Below are positions 27,435 through 35,324 of a stretch of 64,000 bases of DNA, piece by piece (positions within the stretch are counted from its first letter, which is position 1; every line of letters starts with the position of its first letter). This DNA comes from Streptomyces sp. NBC_01116 (GTDB lineage: Bacteria; Actinomycetota; Actinomycetes; Streptomycetales; Streptomycetaceae): NCBI RefSeq assembly GCF_041435495.1, contig NZ_CP108644.1:2604001-2668000 (forward strand), in the 5' to 3' direction. Both the position numbers and the translations under genes were made by a program. The notes beneath the pieces are model-generated. The model did not search any database and was not told where the DNA came from. It saw nothing but the letters and a program-made list of their open reading frames with translations.

Positions 27435-28600
27435 TGTTCCAAGCTCCGAGCGCATTTCAGAGGGCTCCGCTCCCCCCGGCGACCCGGGAGCCGGAGCCCA
27501 GACACGAGCAGACGCTCACCGCCACCGCACCCCGCCCCACCCACGCTCCCAGCGCTCGGGGCGCCGCCGCTCCGGCACCCGCGGCGGCGAAAAAGCGTGA
27601 TCCCTACTTCGACAATGTGAAGTATCTGGCCATCGTTCTCGTCGCGGTGGCGCACGCCTGGGAACCCGTGATGGACGGAAGCCGCGCCACCCGGGCGCTG
27701 TACATGATCGTGTACACGTTCCACATGCCGGCCTTCATCCTCATCTCCGGCTACTTCTCCCGCTCGTTCGACATGACCCCGCCCAAGGTGAAGCGGCTGA
27801 TCACCTCGGTCGTGGTGCCGTACGTGCTGTTCGAGACGGCGTATTCGCTCTTCAAGCGGTACGCGGACGATTCGCCCGACATGGCGATCAGCCTGATCGA
27901 CCCGTTCTTCCTGACCTGGTTCCTGATCGCCCTGTTCATCTGGCGGGTGACCACGCCGATCTGGCGCACGCTGCGCCATCCGCTGCCGGTGGCGCTCGCC
28001 ATCGCCGTGCTCGCCTCCGTCTCCCCCGAGATCGGCGACGACCTCGACCTCCAGCGGGTGCTGCAGTTCCTGCCGTTCTTCGTGCTCGGCCTGCTGATGA
28101 AGCCCGAGCACTTCCAGCTGGTCAGGCGGCGCGAGGTGCGGCTGCTGTCGCTGCCGCTGTTCGCCGGCGCGCTGCTCTTCGCGTACTGGGTCGCCCCGCA
28201 CATGCAGCTCGGCTGGTTCTACCGCGCCAACAGCGCGCAGGAGATGGACGCGCCGTGGTGGTCCGGCGCCGTGATGACCCTCGCGATGTTCGGCTGCGCC
28301 CTGGCGCTGACCGTCGGCTTCCTGGCCTGGGTGCCCGGCCGGGCCCGGTGGTTCACGGCGCTCGGGGCCGGAACGATCTGCGGCTACCTGCTGCACGGCT
28401 TCCTGATCAAGGGGGCCGAGTACGCAGGTCTGTTCGACAGCTACGCCTGGCTCTCCGGCCCGGTCGGGCTGGTGGTCGTCTCGCTCACCGCGGCGGTGGC
28501 CGTGACGCTCATGTGCACCCCGTTGGTGGGGCGCGCCCTGAGGTGGGCCACCGAGCCGGACCTGAAGTGGGCGTTCCGGAAGGACCCCGCGCGCCGTTGA
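27434..28600 (+). CDS. Acyltransferase-3 family membrane protein
   Basis: Polytopic O-acyltransferase-like protein (Acyl_transf_3 type), 388 residues. After ~55 disordered Pro/Ala-rich residues comes the family opening RDPYFDNVKYLAIVLVAVAHAWEPV, with the conserved His in VAHAW. About ten membrane segments follow, with FHMPAFILISGYFSR and LLHGFLIKGAEY characteristic of the family (compare fucose 4-O-acetylase-like enzymes). Acceptor unknown, probably a surface glycan or secondary metabolite. It is a single gene, followed by a terminator shared with the HD-domain gene. Confidence 0.85.
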   Translation: MFQAPSAFQRAPLPPATREPEPRHEQTLTATAPRPTHAPSARGAAAPAPAAAKKRDPYFDNVKYLAIVLVAVAHAWEPVMDGSRATRALYMIVYTFHMPAFILISGYFSRSFDMTPPKVKRLITSVVVPYVLFETAYSLFKRYADDSPDMAISLIDPFFLTWFLIALFIWRVTTPIWRTLRHPLPVALAIAVLASVSPEIGDDLDLQRVLQFLPFFVLGLLMKPEHFQLVRRREVRLLSLPLFAGALLFAYWVAPHMQLGWFYRANSAQEMDAPWWSGAVMTLAMFGCALALTVGFLAWVPGRARWFTALGAGTICGYLLHGFLIKGAEYAGLFDSYAWLSGPVGLVVVSLTAAVAVTLMCTPLVGRALRWATEPDLKWAFRKDPARR

Positions 28601-28659
28601 GCCCTTGGGCGGACCGGGCGTTCACGGTCCGCCCGTCGCCCTTCCCCGCACCTTTCCCC

Positions 28660-28693
28660 TGATCCACCCGCCGGCCCGGCCGCGGGTGGATCA
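28660..28693. terminator. Bidirectional terminator (acyltransferase / HD gene)
   Basis: Perfect 12-bp arms TGATCCACCCGC (28660-28671) and GCGGGTGGATCA (28682-28693) with a 10-nt loop. The right arm includes the stop codon of the minus-strand HD gene. Confidence 0.8.
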
Positions 28694-29191
28694 GTGCGTC
28701 TCCGGGTTGGCCGGATTCTTTCGGTCCAGGGGTGATTCGTCGCCGGCCAGCCCCAACAGCGCCCGCACCTGCGCATACTTCGCCGTCAGTCGGGTACGCG
28801 TCGCCGCGTCCAGGACCGCGAGGCGGACGGGATCCGCGTTGTGGGCGAGGTCCGCCTCCTTGACGAGCAGCGCGCCCGGGGTGGCCAGGATCCGTGCGGC
28901 GTACGAGGACAGCTCCTCGCCCGGCCGCTTGGTCACCGCCAGGACCATGTCCTTGACCTCCTGCGGCAGGGCGGCGGCCGCCAGCCACTGGGCCGGGAGC
29001 GCGGCGTCCTCGATCGCGTCGTGCAGCCAGGCCGCCGCGATCTGCCGGTCGTCGCCGCCCCGCTCCCGTACCCCTCTCGCCACCGCCGCCAGGTGTTCCA
29101 CGTACGGGCGGCCCGCCTTGTCGGTCTGCCGCGCATGGGCTTCGCGAGCGATGGCCTCCACCTCGGCGACGCTCAGATCGTGTCCAGTCAT
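28691..29191 (-). CDS. Small HD-domain phosphohydrolase of SpoT/Mesh1 type
   Basis: 166-residue HD-domain protein. The metal-site motifs match the (p)ppGpp hydrolase part of RelA/SpoT: GRPYVEHLAAVA (His33), AAAWLHDAIED (His57-Asp58), and KEADLAHNAD (compare K-ADR-HN in SpoT). No synthetase, TGS or ACT domain is present, so it fits small alarmone hydrolases or related nucleotide phosphohydrolases. Substrate is inference. It is cytoplasmic. ATG 29191 start; convergent with the acyltransferase gene and divergent from the antiporter gene. Confidence 0.82.
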   Translation of the reverse strand: MTGHDLSVAEVEAIAREAHARQTDKAGRPYVEHLAAVARGVRERGGDDRQIAAAWLHDAIEDAALPAQWLAAAALPQEVKDMVLAVTKRPGEELSSYAARILATPGALLVKEADLAHNADPVRLAVLDAATRTRLTAKYAQVRALLGLAGDESPLDRKNPANPETH

Positions 29192-29436
29192 GGCCCGACC
29201 CTACGGCCGCGGTCCCGGATCGCGGCCGGGACCGCAGCCGGGACCGCGGCCGAACTCGACGCGCTCGTAGGGCCGTTGACGCCATGGCCGCGCGACTCCC
29301 GTAGCGGAATCAACAAGACAAAAGCTGACAATCTGACGGAAGCATAGTTGCAGTGTCAATCGTTCGGTAAACTAATTACTGATGGATTCTTGATGCCCCC
29401 TTGACCAGCTCTTGACCGACCCGAAGGATCAGGCTC

Positions 29437-30651
29437 ATCGGACACGCAGACACCCTCCTCGCCATGGGCGGCGCCTTCCTGGCCGCTGCCGTCCTCGCCC
29501 GCCTCGGCGGCCGCATCGGGCTGCCGACGATCCCCCTGTTCATCCTGGCCGGGATCCTCCTGGGCCCGCACACGCCCGGATACACGCTCCTGAAGAACCC
29601 GCACGACCTGGAGATGCTCTCCGCGCTGGGACTCGTCCTCCTGCTCTTCTACCTGGGGCTCGAGTTCCACATGGACGACCTCAAGACGGGCGGCCGGAAG
29701 ATGGCCATCGCCGGCGGGACGTATCTCCTGCTGAACGTCGGCGCCGGTCTCGCCTTCGGCTTCGCGCTGGGCTGGGGCACGGCGGAGGCGCTGGTCCTCG
29801 CCGGTGTCCTCGGCATCTCCTCGTCCGCGATCGTCACCAAGATCCTGGTGGACCTCGGGCGCATCGGGAATCCGGAGACCCGGCCGATCCTCGGCATCAT
29901 CGTCGTCGAGGACATCTTCCTCGCCCTGTACCTCGCCGCGCTCCAGCCGATCCTGTCCGGTGCGGACAGCCTCTCGGCCGCGCTGATCGACGGCGGCAAG
30001 GCCTTCGGCTTCCTGCTGCTGCTCGCCCTGGCGGCCCGGTTCGGCACGAAGCTCATCGGCAAGCTCATGAACACCAAGGACGACGAGCTGCTCGTCATCT
30101 CCTTCCTGGGTGTCGCCGTCTTCGTCGCCGGTGTCTCCGAGATGTTCGGCGTCGCCGACGCGATCGGCGCCTTCATGGTCGGCCTGATGCTCGGCTCCAC
30201 CTCGTCCGCCGACCGCATCCTGAAGCTGGTCCACCCGCTCCGCGACGCGTTCGGCGCGATCTTCTTCTTCGCCTTCGGCCTCTCCATCGACCCGGGTGAC
30301 CTCCCGAGCGTGCTGTGGCCGGTGCTGGCCGCCGTGGTGCTGACACTCGCCATGAACATCGCGGCCGGGCTCGCGGCGGCGAAGGTGTACTCCTTCGGCG
30401 CGCAGGCCACGTCCAACATCGCCACCACCCTGGTCGCCCGCGGAGAGTTCGCGCTCATCCTGGCCACGATGGCGGCGGCCGCCGGACTGGACGAGCGGCT
30501 CTCGCCGTTCATCGCCGGTTACGTCCTCCTGCTCGCCGTCCTCGCGCCGCTGGCCGCCGGACGCTCCCACTGGCTGGCCCGCGTCCTGCCGGGCGGCCGC
30601 AGGAAGGACGACGACGACCAGGACCGGAAACAGGTACCGGTGTCGGTCTGA
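29437..30651 (+). CDS. Cation:proton antiporter (Kef/CPA2 type)
   Basis: Monovalent cation/H+ antiporter of the CPA2 family with about twelve helices; no TrkA-type regulatory domain. Landmarks: GLPTIPLFILAGILLGP, LLLFYLGLEF, GISSSAIVTKILVDL, GIIVVEDIFLALYLA, and the positive C-terminal tail. The first ATG is at 29464 but has no Shine-Dalgarno. In the same frame the codons just upstream read I-G-H-A-D-T-L-L-A-M, and the ATC at 29437 has GAAGG 9 nt before it. From memory homologues begin M/V-GHAETLLAM. I therefore place the start at ATC 29437, with 29464 as the conservative choice. Confidence 0.75.
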   Translation: MGHADTLLAMGGAFLAAAVLARLGGRIGLPTIPLFILAGILLGPHTPGYTLLKNPHDLEMLSALGLVLLLFYLGLEFHMDDLKTGGRKMAIAGGTYLLLNVGAGLAFGFALGWGTAEALVLAGVLGISSSAIVTKILVDLGRIGNPETRPILGIIVVEDIFLALYLAALQPILSGADSLSAALIDGGKAFGFLLLLALAARFGTKLIGKLMNTKDDELLVISFLGVAVFVAGVSEMFGVADAIGAFMVGLMLGSTSSADRILKLVHPLRDAFGAIFFFAFGLSIDPGDLPSVLWPVLAAVVLTLAMNIAAGLAAAKVYSFGAQATSNIATTLVARGEFALILATMAAAAGLDERLSPFIAGYVLLLAVLAPLAAGRSHWLARVLPGGRRKDDDDQDRKQVPVSV

Positions 30652-30659
30652 GCGGCACC

Positions 30660-30719
30660 GAACGGCGGAGAGGCGCCCCGATACCCGGTCTCCGGGTGAC
30701 GGGCGCCTCTCCGCCGTTC
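30660..30719 (+). terminator. Terminator of the antiporter gene
   Basis: Perfect 19-bp arms (30660-30678 and 30701-30719, GAACGGCGGAGAGGCGCCC and its complement) enclose a second small hairpin ACCCGG-tct-CCGGGT (30683-30697). It lies between convergent genes and may stop transcription from both sides. Confidence 0.85.
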
Positions 30720-30752
30720 CGCCTCTCCGTCGTTCCGTCTCTCCGCCGTTCC
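30705..30752 (+). repeat. Three tandem 16-bp repeats at the terminator arm
   Basis: GCCTCTCCGCCGTTCC (30705-30720), GCCTCTCCGTCGTTCC (30721-30736) and GTCTCTCCGCCGTTCC (30737-30752), each with at most two differences. The first copy is the right arm of the preceding terminator, so the left arm could pair with any copy. Confidence 0.8.
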
Positions 30753-30786
30753 GCGGTCCGGTGGCCCGTGCCCGGTCGGGGGCCGC

Positions 30787-31950
30787 TCAGGCCCGGCGGG
30801 AGAGCAGCAGCAGGGCCCGGTCGTCGTTGACGTCCTTGGCGCAGGCCTCGATCAGGTGCCAGGCCGCGCCCTCGAAGCCGGTGGAGACATAGCGGTCGGC
30901 CTCGCCCGTGAGCCGGTCGATGCCCTCGGACATGTCCCGGTCGGAGGCCTCCACGAGACCGTCGGTGAACAGCATCAGCACGTCGCCGGGCGCGAGCGAT
31001 CCCTTCACCGCGTCGAACTCGGCCCCGTCGTAGACGCCGAGCAGCGGGCCCTCCCCCGACTTCTCCTCCCACTGGCCACTGCCCGCGTGCAGTTGGAGGG
31101 CGGGCGGATGGCCGGCGGAGTAGACCTCGTAGTCGCCCGACTCCAGGTCCAGCACCAGGTGGATCGAGGTGGCGAAGCCCTCGTCCCAGTCCTGCCGCAG
31201 CAGATAGCCGTTGGCGGCGGGCAGGAAGGCGTGCGGGGGCAGAGAGCCGAGCAGCCCGCCGAAGGCGCCGGACAGCAGCAGGGCCCGGGAGCCCGCGTCC
31301 ATGCCCTTGCCGGAGACGTCGGTGAGGACGGCCTCCAGCGTGCGGCCCCCGTGGGTGCGGGCCGCGACGACGAAGTCTCCGGAGAACGACTGGCCGCCGG
31401 CCGGGCGCAGGGCCATCTCGCGGTGCCAGCCCTGGGGGAGCCGGGGCAGGGAGCTCTGGACCCGGATGCGTTCGCGCAGATCGAAGAGCATCGTGCCGCC
31501 GCGCCGCCAGGGCACGCCGACCCGGGCCCGGAACTGGGCCAGGATCAGCCCGAAGAATCCGCAGGCGGCGACCACGAGCACGGTGCCCGGGGTGACCCGG
31601 GCGGGGCCGTCCAGATACGGGCCGAGGGTGAGCGCCTCGATGATCAGCGCGCCGGCGGCCGTGGCGTAGAGGCCCAGCAGGCTGGCGGGGCGCAGCAGGA
31701 GGCCGCCCGCCACGATGGGCAGGGCGAGGGCTGCCGGGTCGAACCAGACCGGGCTCACGACGGTGGCGCAGGTGATGGCCGGGATCGTCAGCAGCAGACC
31801 GGCCAGGGCGATCCAGTCGGAGCCGTCGCCGCGGAAGTAGTCGACCCCGGATTTGCGCAGGCCGATGCGGGCCCGGTGCAGGTTTCTGCGCCACCGGGCC
31901 CAGAAGTCGTCTACTCCTCCGCTACGGGCCATTGCCGGGACTTTATCCAC
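30787..31950 (-). CDS. Membrane-anchored PP2C/SpoIIE-type protein phosphatase
   Basis: Serine/threonine phosphatase of the PP2C (SpoIIE-like) group, 387 residues. Several membrane helices occupy about residues 35-135 (WIALAGLLLTIPAITCATVV, LLGLYATAAGALIIEAL, VLVVAACGFFGLILAQF). The catalytic domain follows with SGDFVVAAR, VLTDVSGKGMDA, SIHLVLDLESGDYEVYSAGHPPAL and MLFTDGLVEASD. No GAF/PAS or kinase domain is present. Probable targets are anti-anti-sigma factors (inference). GTG 31950 has GGAGG 7 nt upstream, better supported than ATG 31932 or longer forms. Confidence 0.9.
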   Translation of the reverse strand: MDKVPAMARSGGVDDFWARWRRNLHRARIGLRKSGVDYFRGDGSDWIALAGLLLTIPAITCATVVSPVWFDPAALALPIVAGGLLLRPASLLGLYATAAGALIIEALTLGPYLDGPARVTPGTVLVVAACGFFGLILAQFRARVGVPWRRGGTMLFDLRERIRVQSSLPRLPQGWHREMALRPAGGQSFSGDFVVAARTHGGRTLEAVLTDVSGKGMDAGSRALLLSGAFGGLLGSLPPHAFLPAANGYLLRQDWDEGFATSIHLVLDLESGDYEVYSAGHPPALQLHAGSGQWEEKSGEGPLLGVYDGAEFDAVKGSLAPGDVLMLFTDGLVEASDRDMSEGIDRLTGEADRYVSTGFEGAAWHLIEACAKDVNDDRALLLLSRRA

Positions 31951-32121
31951 CCGAACGCCTCCGGTGCAGGGGGACCCCGGTGACAATGTGCTCGAAATGG
32001 GGTCGTCCGCACGGCGCGAGCCGGTTTCTCGTGGCATATGACACGGATTCACGGGGTCGGGGGCCGCGCGGAGACCTCCGGCTGCCGGTCGCGGTCGGGA
32101 GCCGGAGGGCCGACCGGGCGC

Positions 32122-32946
32122 TCAGTCGACGGAGGGCCCGGGGGGCTGGCACCGGGGGCACCAGAAGAGGTTGCGGGAGACCAGGTCCGCGGTGCGGATC
32201 TCCGTACCGCAGATGTGGCAGGGGAGGTTCGCGCGGCGGTAGACGTAGACCTCGCCGCCGTGGTCGTCCTCGCGGGGCGGGCGGCCCATGGCCTCGGGGA
32301 GGTGCTCGGGGCGGACGGTGTCGATCCGGTTGTTCCGCACGCCCTCGCGCATCAGCTCTCCCAGGTCCGCCCAGATCGTGTCCCACTCGGCGCGGGCGAG
32401 GTCCCTGCCCGCGCGGTACGGGTCGATGCCGTGGCGGAAGAGGACCTCGGCGCGGTAGACGTTGCCGACGCCCGCGATGACCTTCTGGTCCATCAGCAGG
32501 GCGGCGACGGTGGTGCGGCTGCGGGAGATCCGCTGCCAGGCGCGTTCGCCGTCCTCGTCGCCGCGCAGCGGGTCCGGGCCCAGGCGTTCGTGTATCGCGC
32601 GCTTCTCGGGCCCGGTGATCAGGGCGCAGGTGGTGGGGCCGCGCAGATCCGCGTGGTGGTCGGCGTTGACCAGCCGGAGCCGGACGGTGTCGGTGGGCGG
32701 CGGGGGCGGGGCGGCGCCGAAGCCGAGCTTGCCGAAGAGGCCGAGGTGGATGTGGACCCAGCCGGTGTCGCCGAAGCCGAGGAAGAGGTGCTTGCCGTGG
32801 GCGTCGGTGGCGGTGAGGGTCCGCCCGTCGAGGAGGGCCGCGCTGTCGGAGAACTTGCCCTGCGGGCTGCTCACCCGTACCGGCGCGCCCGCGAACCGTT
32901 CGGCGTGGTCGTCGGCGAGGCGGCGGATGGTGTGTCCCTCGGGCAC
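32122..32946 (-). CDS. Fpg/Nei-family DNA glycosylase / AP lyase (endonuclease VIII type)
   Basis: Base-excision repair enzyme removing oxidised bases and cutting the abasic site. 274 residues, starting V-PEGHTI, so after Met removal the catalytic N-terminal Pro is followed by Glu as in the Nei group. The H2TH region has KVIAGVGNVYRAEVLFRHGIDP. The C-terminal zinc finger is intact (Cys243, 246, 263, 266: CHIC and CPRC). GTG 32946 has AGGAG about 9 nt upstream. Downstream of rpiB on the same strand but separated by a double hairpin. Confidence 0.92.
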   Translation of the reverse strand: MPEGHTIRRLADDHAERFAGAPVRVSSPQGKFSDSAALLDGRTLTATDAHGKHLFLGFGDTGWVHIHLGLFGKLGFGAAPPPPPTDTVRLRLVNADHHADLRGPTTCALITGPEKRAIHERLGPDPLRGDEDGERAWQRISRSRTTVAALLMDQKVIAGVGNVYRAEVLFRHGIDPYRAGRDLARAEWDTIWADLGELMREGVRNNRIDTVRPEHLPEAMGRPPREDDHGGEVYVYRRANLPCHICGTEIRTADLVSRNLFWCPRCQPPGPSVD

Positions 32947-32978
32947 GGCGGGGCTCCTGCGGGAAGGGCGGACGGAGG

Positions 32979-33043
32979 CGTGCCGCCGGGTACGGGGTCC
33001 GGTGGCATGGCCGTGCCGCCGGGTACGGGACCCGGCGGCACGG
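32979..33043 (-). terminator. Tandemly duplicated hairpin between rpiB and nei
   Basis: Two copies of a 32-bp unit (32979-33010 and 33012-33043, four differences). Each copy is an inverted repeat: the second has perfect 13-bp arms CGTGCCGCCGGGT and ACCCGGCGGCACG around ACGGG, and the first is a decayed version. Placed after the rpiB stop and before nei, they look like a duplicated terminator. Confidence 0.75.
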
Positions 33044-33059
33044 GGACGAGGAGGTCGGG

Positions 33060-33548
<489 letters not shown>

Positions 33549-33551
33549 GGT

Positions 33552-33574
33552 GCGAAGTGTGGCACGAACTTCGC
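33552..33574 (-). promoter_or_regulatory. Dyad abutting the rpiB start
   Basis: GCGAAGT-N9-ACTTCGC (33552-33574), 7-bp perfect arms beginning 4 nt before the ATG of rpiB, in the place where a Shine-Dalgarno is expected but absent. Could be an operator or a leader hairpin. Confidence 0.4.
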
Positions 33575-33773
33575 GGGGTAGCCGTCAGCGGGGTCGGGGC
33601 CTCCCGCCGCGTCCGATGTGGTCAGCACCACTCGGGCAACGATCCGGCAAACGATCCGGAATGAGGGGTTCCGCTTCTGCCTCTTTCCGGGCTTGAATGC
33701 GTGGCCTTGTCTTCGCACCACCCCACGGCGGAGCAGGGCACACCCTCACGGACCAAACGTAAGGATTCCCCCC

Positions 33774-35225
33774 ATGACGTCGCAGACGACGTTGGCGAAG
33801 CCGGGCCAGGAGCCCGGTGAGCCGGACCGGCCGGACTCGTCGGGCGGGCTTCAGGCAGGTCTGAAGAACCGCCACCTCTCGATGATCGCGATCGGCGGTG
33901 TGATCGGCGCGGGCCTCTTCGTCGGTTCCAGCGCGGGCATCGCGGCCGCGGGCCCGGCGATCCTGGTGTCGTACGCGATGGTCGGCCTGATGGTCGTCCT
34001 CGTGATGCGGATGCTCGGCGAGATGGCCGCCGCCCGGCCGAGCTCCGGTTCCTTCTCCGCCTACGCCGACCAGGCGCTCGGCCGTTGGGCCGGCTTCTCC
34101 ATCGGCTGGCTCTACTGGTTCTTCTGGGTCGTGGTGCTCGCCGTCGAGGCCACGGCGGGCGCGAAGATCCTGGAGAGCTGGATCCCCGGGGTGCCCCAGT
34201 GGGCCTGGGCGCTGATCGTGATGGTCGTGCTGACCGCCACCAACCTGGTCTCGGTGGGCAGTTACGGCGAGTTCGAGTTCTGGTTCGCCGGGATCAAGGT
34301 CGTGGCGATCGGCGCGTTCGTGGTCATCGGCTTCCTCGCGGTCTTCGGCTTCCTCGCGGTCTTCGGCTTCCTGCCCGGGACGGACAACGCGGGGTCGGGT
34401 CTGGCGCATCTGACGGACAGCGGCGGCTTCTTCCCCGAGGGTCCGGGCGCGATCCTGACCGGTGTGCTGATGGTCGTCTTCTCGTTCATGGGCAGTGAGA
34501 TCGTGACGCTGGCCGCCGGTGAGTCGTCGGACCCGCAGCGGGCCGTCTCGAAGGCCACGAACAGCGTGATCTGGCGTATCGCCGTCTTCTACCTCGGCTC
34601 GATCTTCGTCGTGCTGACGCTGCTGCCGTGGAACGACCCGTCGATCGTCGAGAAGGGCAGCTATGTCGCCGCCCTCGACGTGATCGGGATCCCGCACGCC
34701 GGGCAGGTCATGGACTTCATCGTCCTGACGGCCGTGCTGTCCTGTCTCAACTCCGGCCTCTACACCGCCTCGCGGATGGCGTTCTCGCTCGGCGAGCGGG
34801 GTGACGCGCCGAAGTCCTTCGCCAAGGTCAACAAGCGCGGTGTGCCGCAGACGGCGATCCTGTCCTCGGTCGTCTTCGGCTTCGTGGCGGTGTTCTTCAA
34901 CTACCAGTGGCCCGACACGGTGTTCCAGTTCCTGCTGAACTCCTCCGGCGCGGTCGCGCTCTTCGTGTGGCTGGTCATCTGCTTCACCCAGCTGCGGATG
35001 CGCGGGATCATCCTGCGCGAGACCCCCGGCAAGCTGGTCGTACGGATGTGGCTCTTCCCGTACCTCACCTGGGCGACGATCGCGATGATCTCCTTCGTCC
35101 TGGTCTACATGCTGACCGACGACACCGCCCGCGAGCAGGTCGTGCTGTCGTTGCTGGTCGCGGCCCTGGTGGTGGGCATCTCGCTGTTCCGGGAGGTGCG
35201 CGGCCGCAAGGCCGTCGCCAAGTGA
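33774..35225 (+). CDS. APC-superfamily amino acid permease (paralogue 1)
   Basis: Amino acid/proton symporter of the AAT group, 483 residues, twelve predicted helices. Typical motifs: IGGVIGAGLFVGSSAGI in helix 1, MRMLGEMAAARPSSGSF, GYGEFEFWFAGIKV-like segment, and FSFMGSEIVTLAAGES. Substrate cannot be assigned. ATG 33774 has AAGGA 9 nt upstream. An in-frame 18-bp tandem duplication (FLAVFG twice) lengthens one membrane segment compared with its two paralogues at 37.6 and 39.1 kb. Divergent from rpiB. Confidence 0.92.
   Translation: MTSQTTLAKPGQEPGEPDRPDSSGGLQAGLKNRHLSMIAIGGVIGAGLFVGSSAGIAAAGPAILVSYAMVGLMVVLVMRMLGEMAAARPSSGSFSAYADQALGRWAGFSIGWLYWFFWVVVLAVEATAGAKILESWIPGVPQWAWALIVMVVLTATNLVSVGSYGEFEFWFAGIKVVAIGAFVVIGFLAVFGFLAVFGFLPGTDNAGSGLAHLTDSGGFFPEGPGAILTGVLMVVFSFMGSEIVTLAAGESSDPQRAVSKATNSVIWRIAVFYLGSIFVVLTLLPWNDPSIVEKGSYVAALDVIGIPHAGQVMDFIVLTAVLSCLNSGLYTASRMAFSLGERGDAPKSFAKVNKRGVPQTAILSSVVFGFVAVFFNYQWPDTVFQFLLNSSGAVALFVWLVICFTQLRMRGIILRETPGKLVVRMWLFPYLTWATIAMISFVLVYMLTDDTAREQVVLSLLVAALVVGISLFREVRGRKAVAK
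34329..34372 (+). repeat. 18-bp in-frame tandem repeat inside permease 1
   Basis: GGCTTCCTCGCGGTCTTC (34329-34346) repeated exactly at 34347-34364, followed by a third partial copy GGCTTCCT (34365-34372). It encodes GFLAVF twice plus GFL. Paralogues have only one such segment (GLLAVLGWLP, GLLAILGVLP). Confidence 0.92.
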
Positions 35226-35244
35226 TCCGCACCCGTCCGCTCGA

Positions 35245-35267
35245 TACCTGACAGAGGTTGTCAGGTA
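35245..35267 (+). promoter_or_regulatory. 23-bp perfect dyad before the FAD oxidoreductase
   Basis: TACCTGACA-GAGGT-TGTCAGGTA: 9-bp perfect arms with a 5-nt centre, 20 bp after the permease 1 stop and 57 bp before the oxidoreductase start. Size and symmetry suit a TetR/MarR-type operator; a terminator for permease 1 is the alternative. Confidence 0.5.
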
Positions 35268-35269
35268 AT

Positions 35270-35324
35270 GGGGGGAGGCTCTTCCTCGCACCGTCGAAAC
35301 GCGAGCGAAGGAGAGCCTCCCCCC
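35270..35324 (+). promoter_or_regulatory. Hairpin masking the Shine-Dalgarno of the FAD oxidoreductase
   Basis: GGGGGGAGGCTCTTCC (35270-35285) can pair with GGAGAGCCTCCCCCC (35310-35324), the bases directly before the ATG at 35325. The right arm contains the Shine-Dalgarno GGAG, so the leader would hide it when folded. The loop is about 25 nt. Confidence 0.5.
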
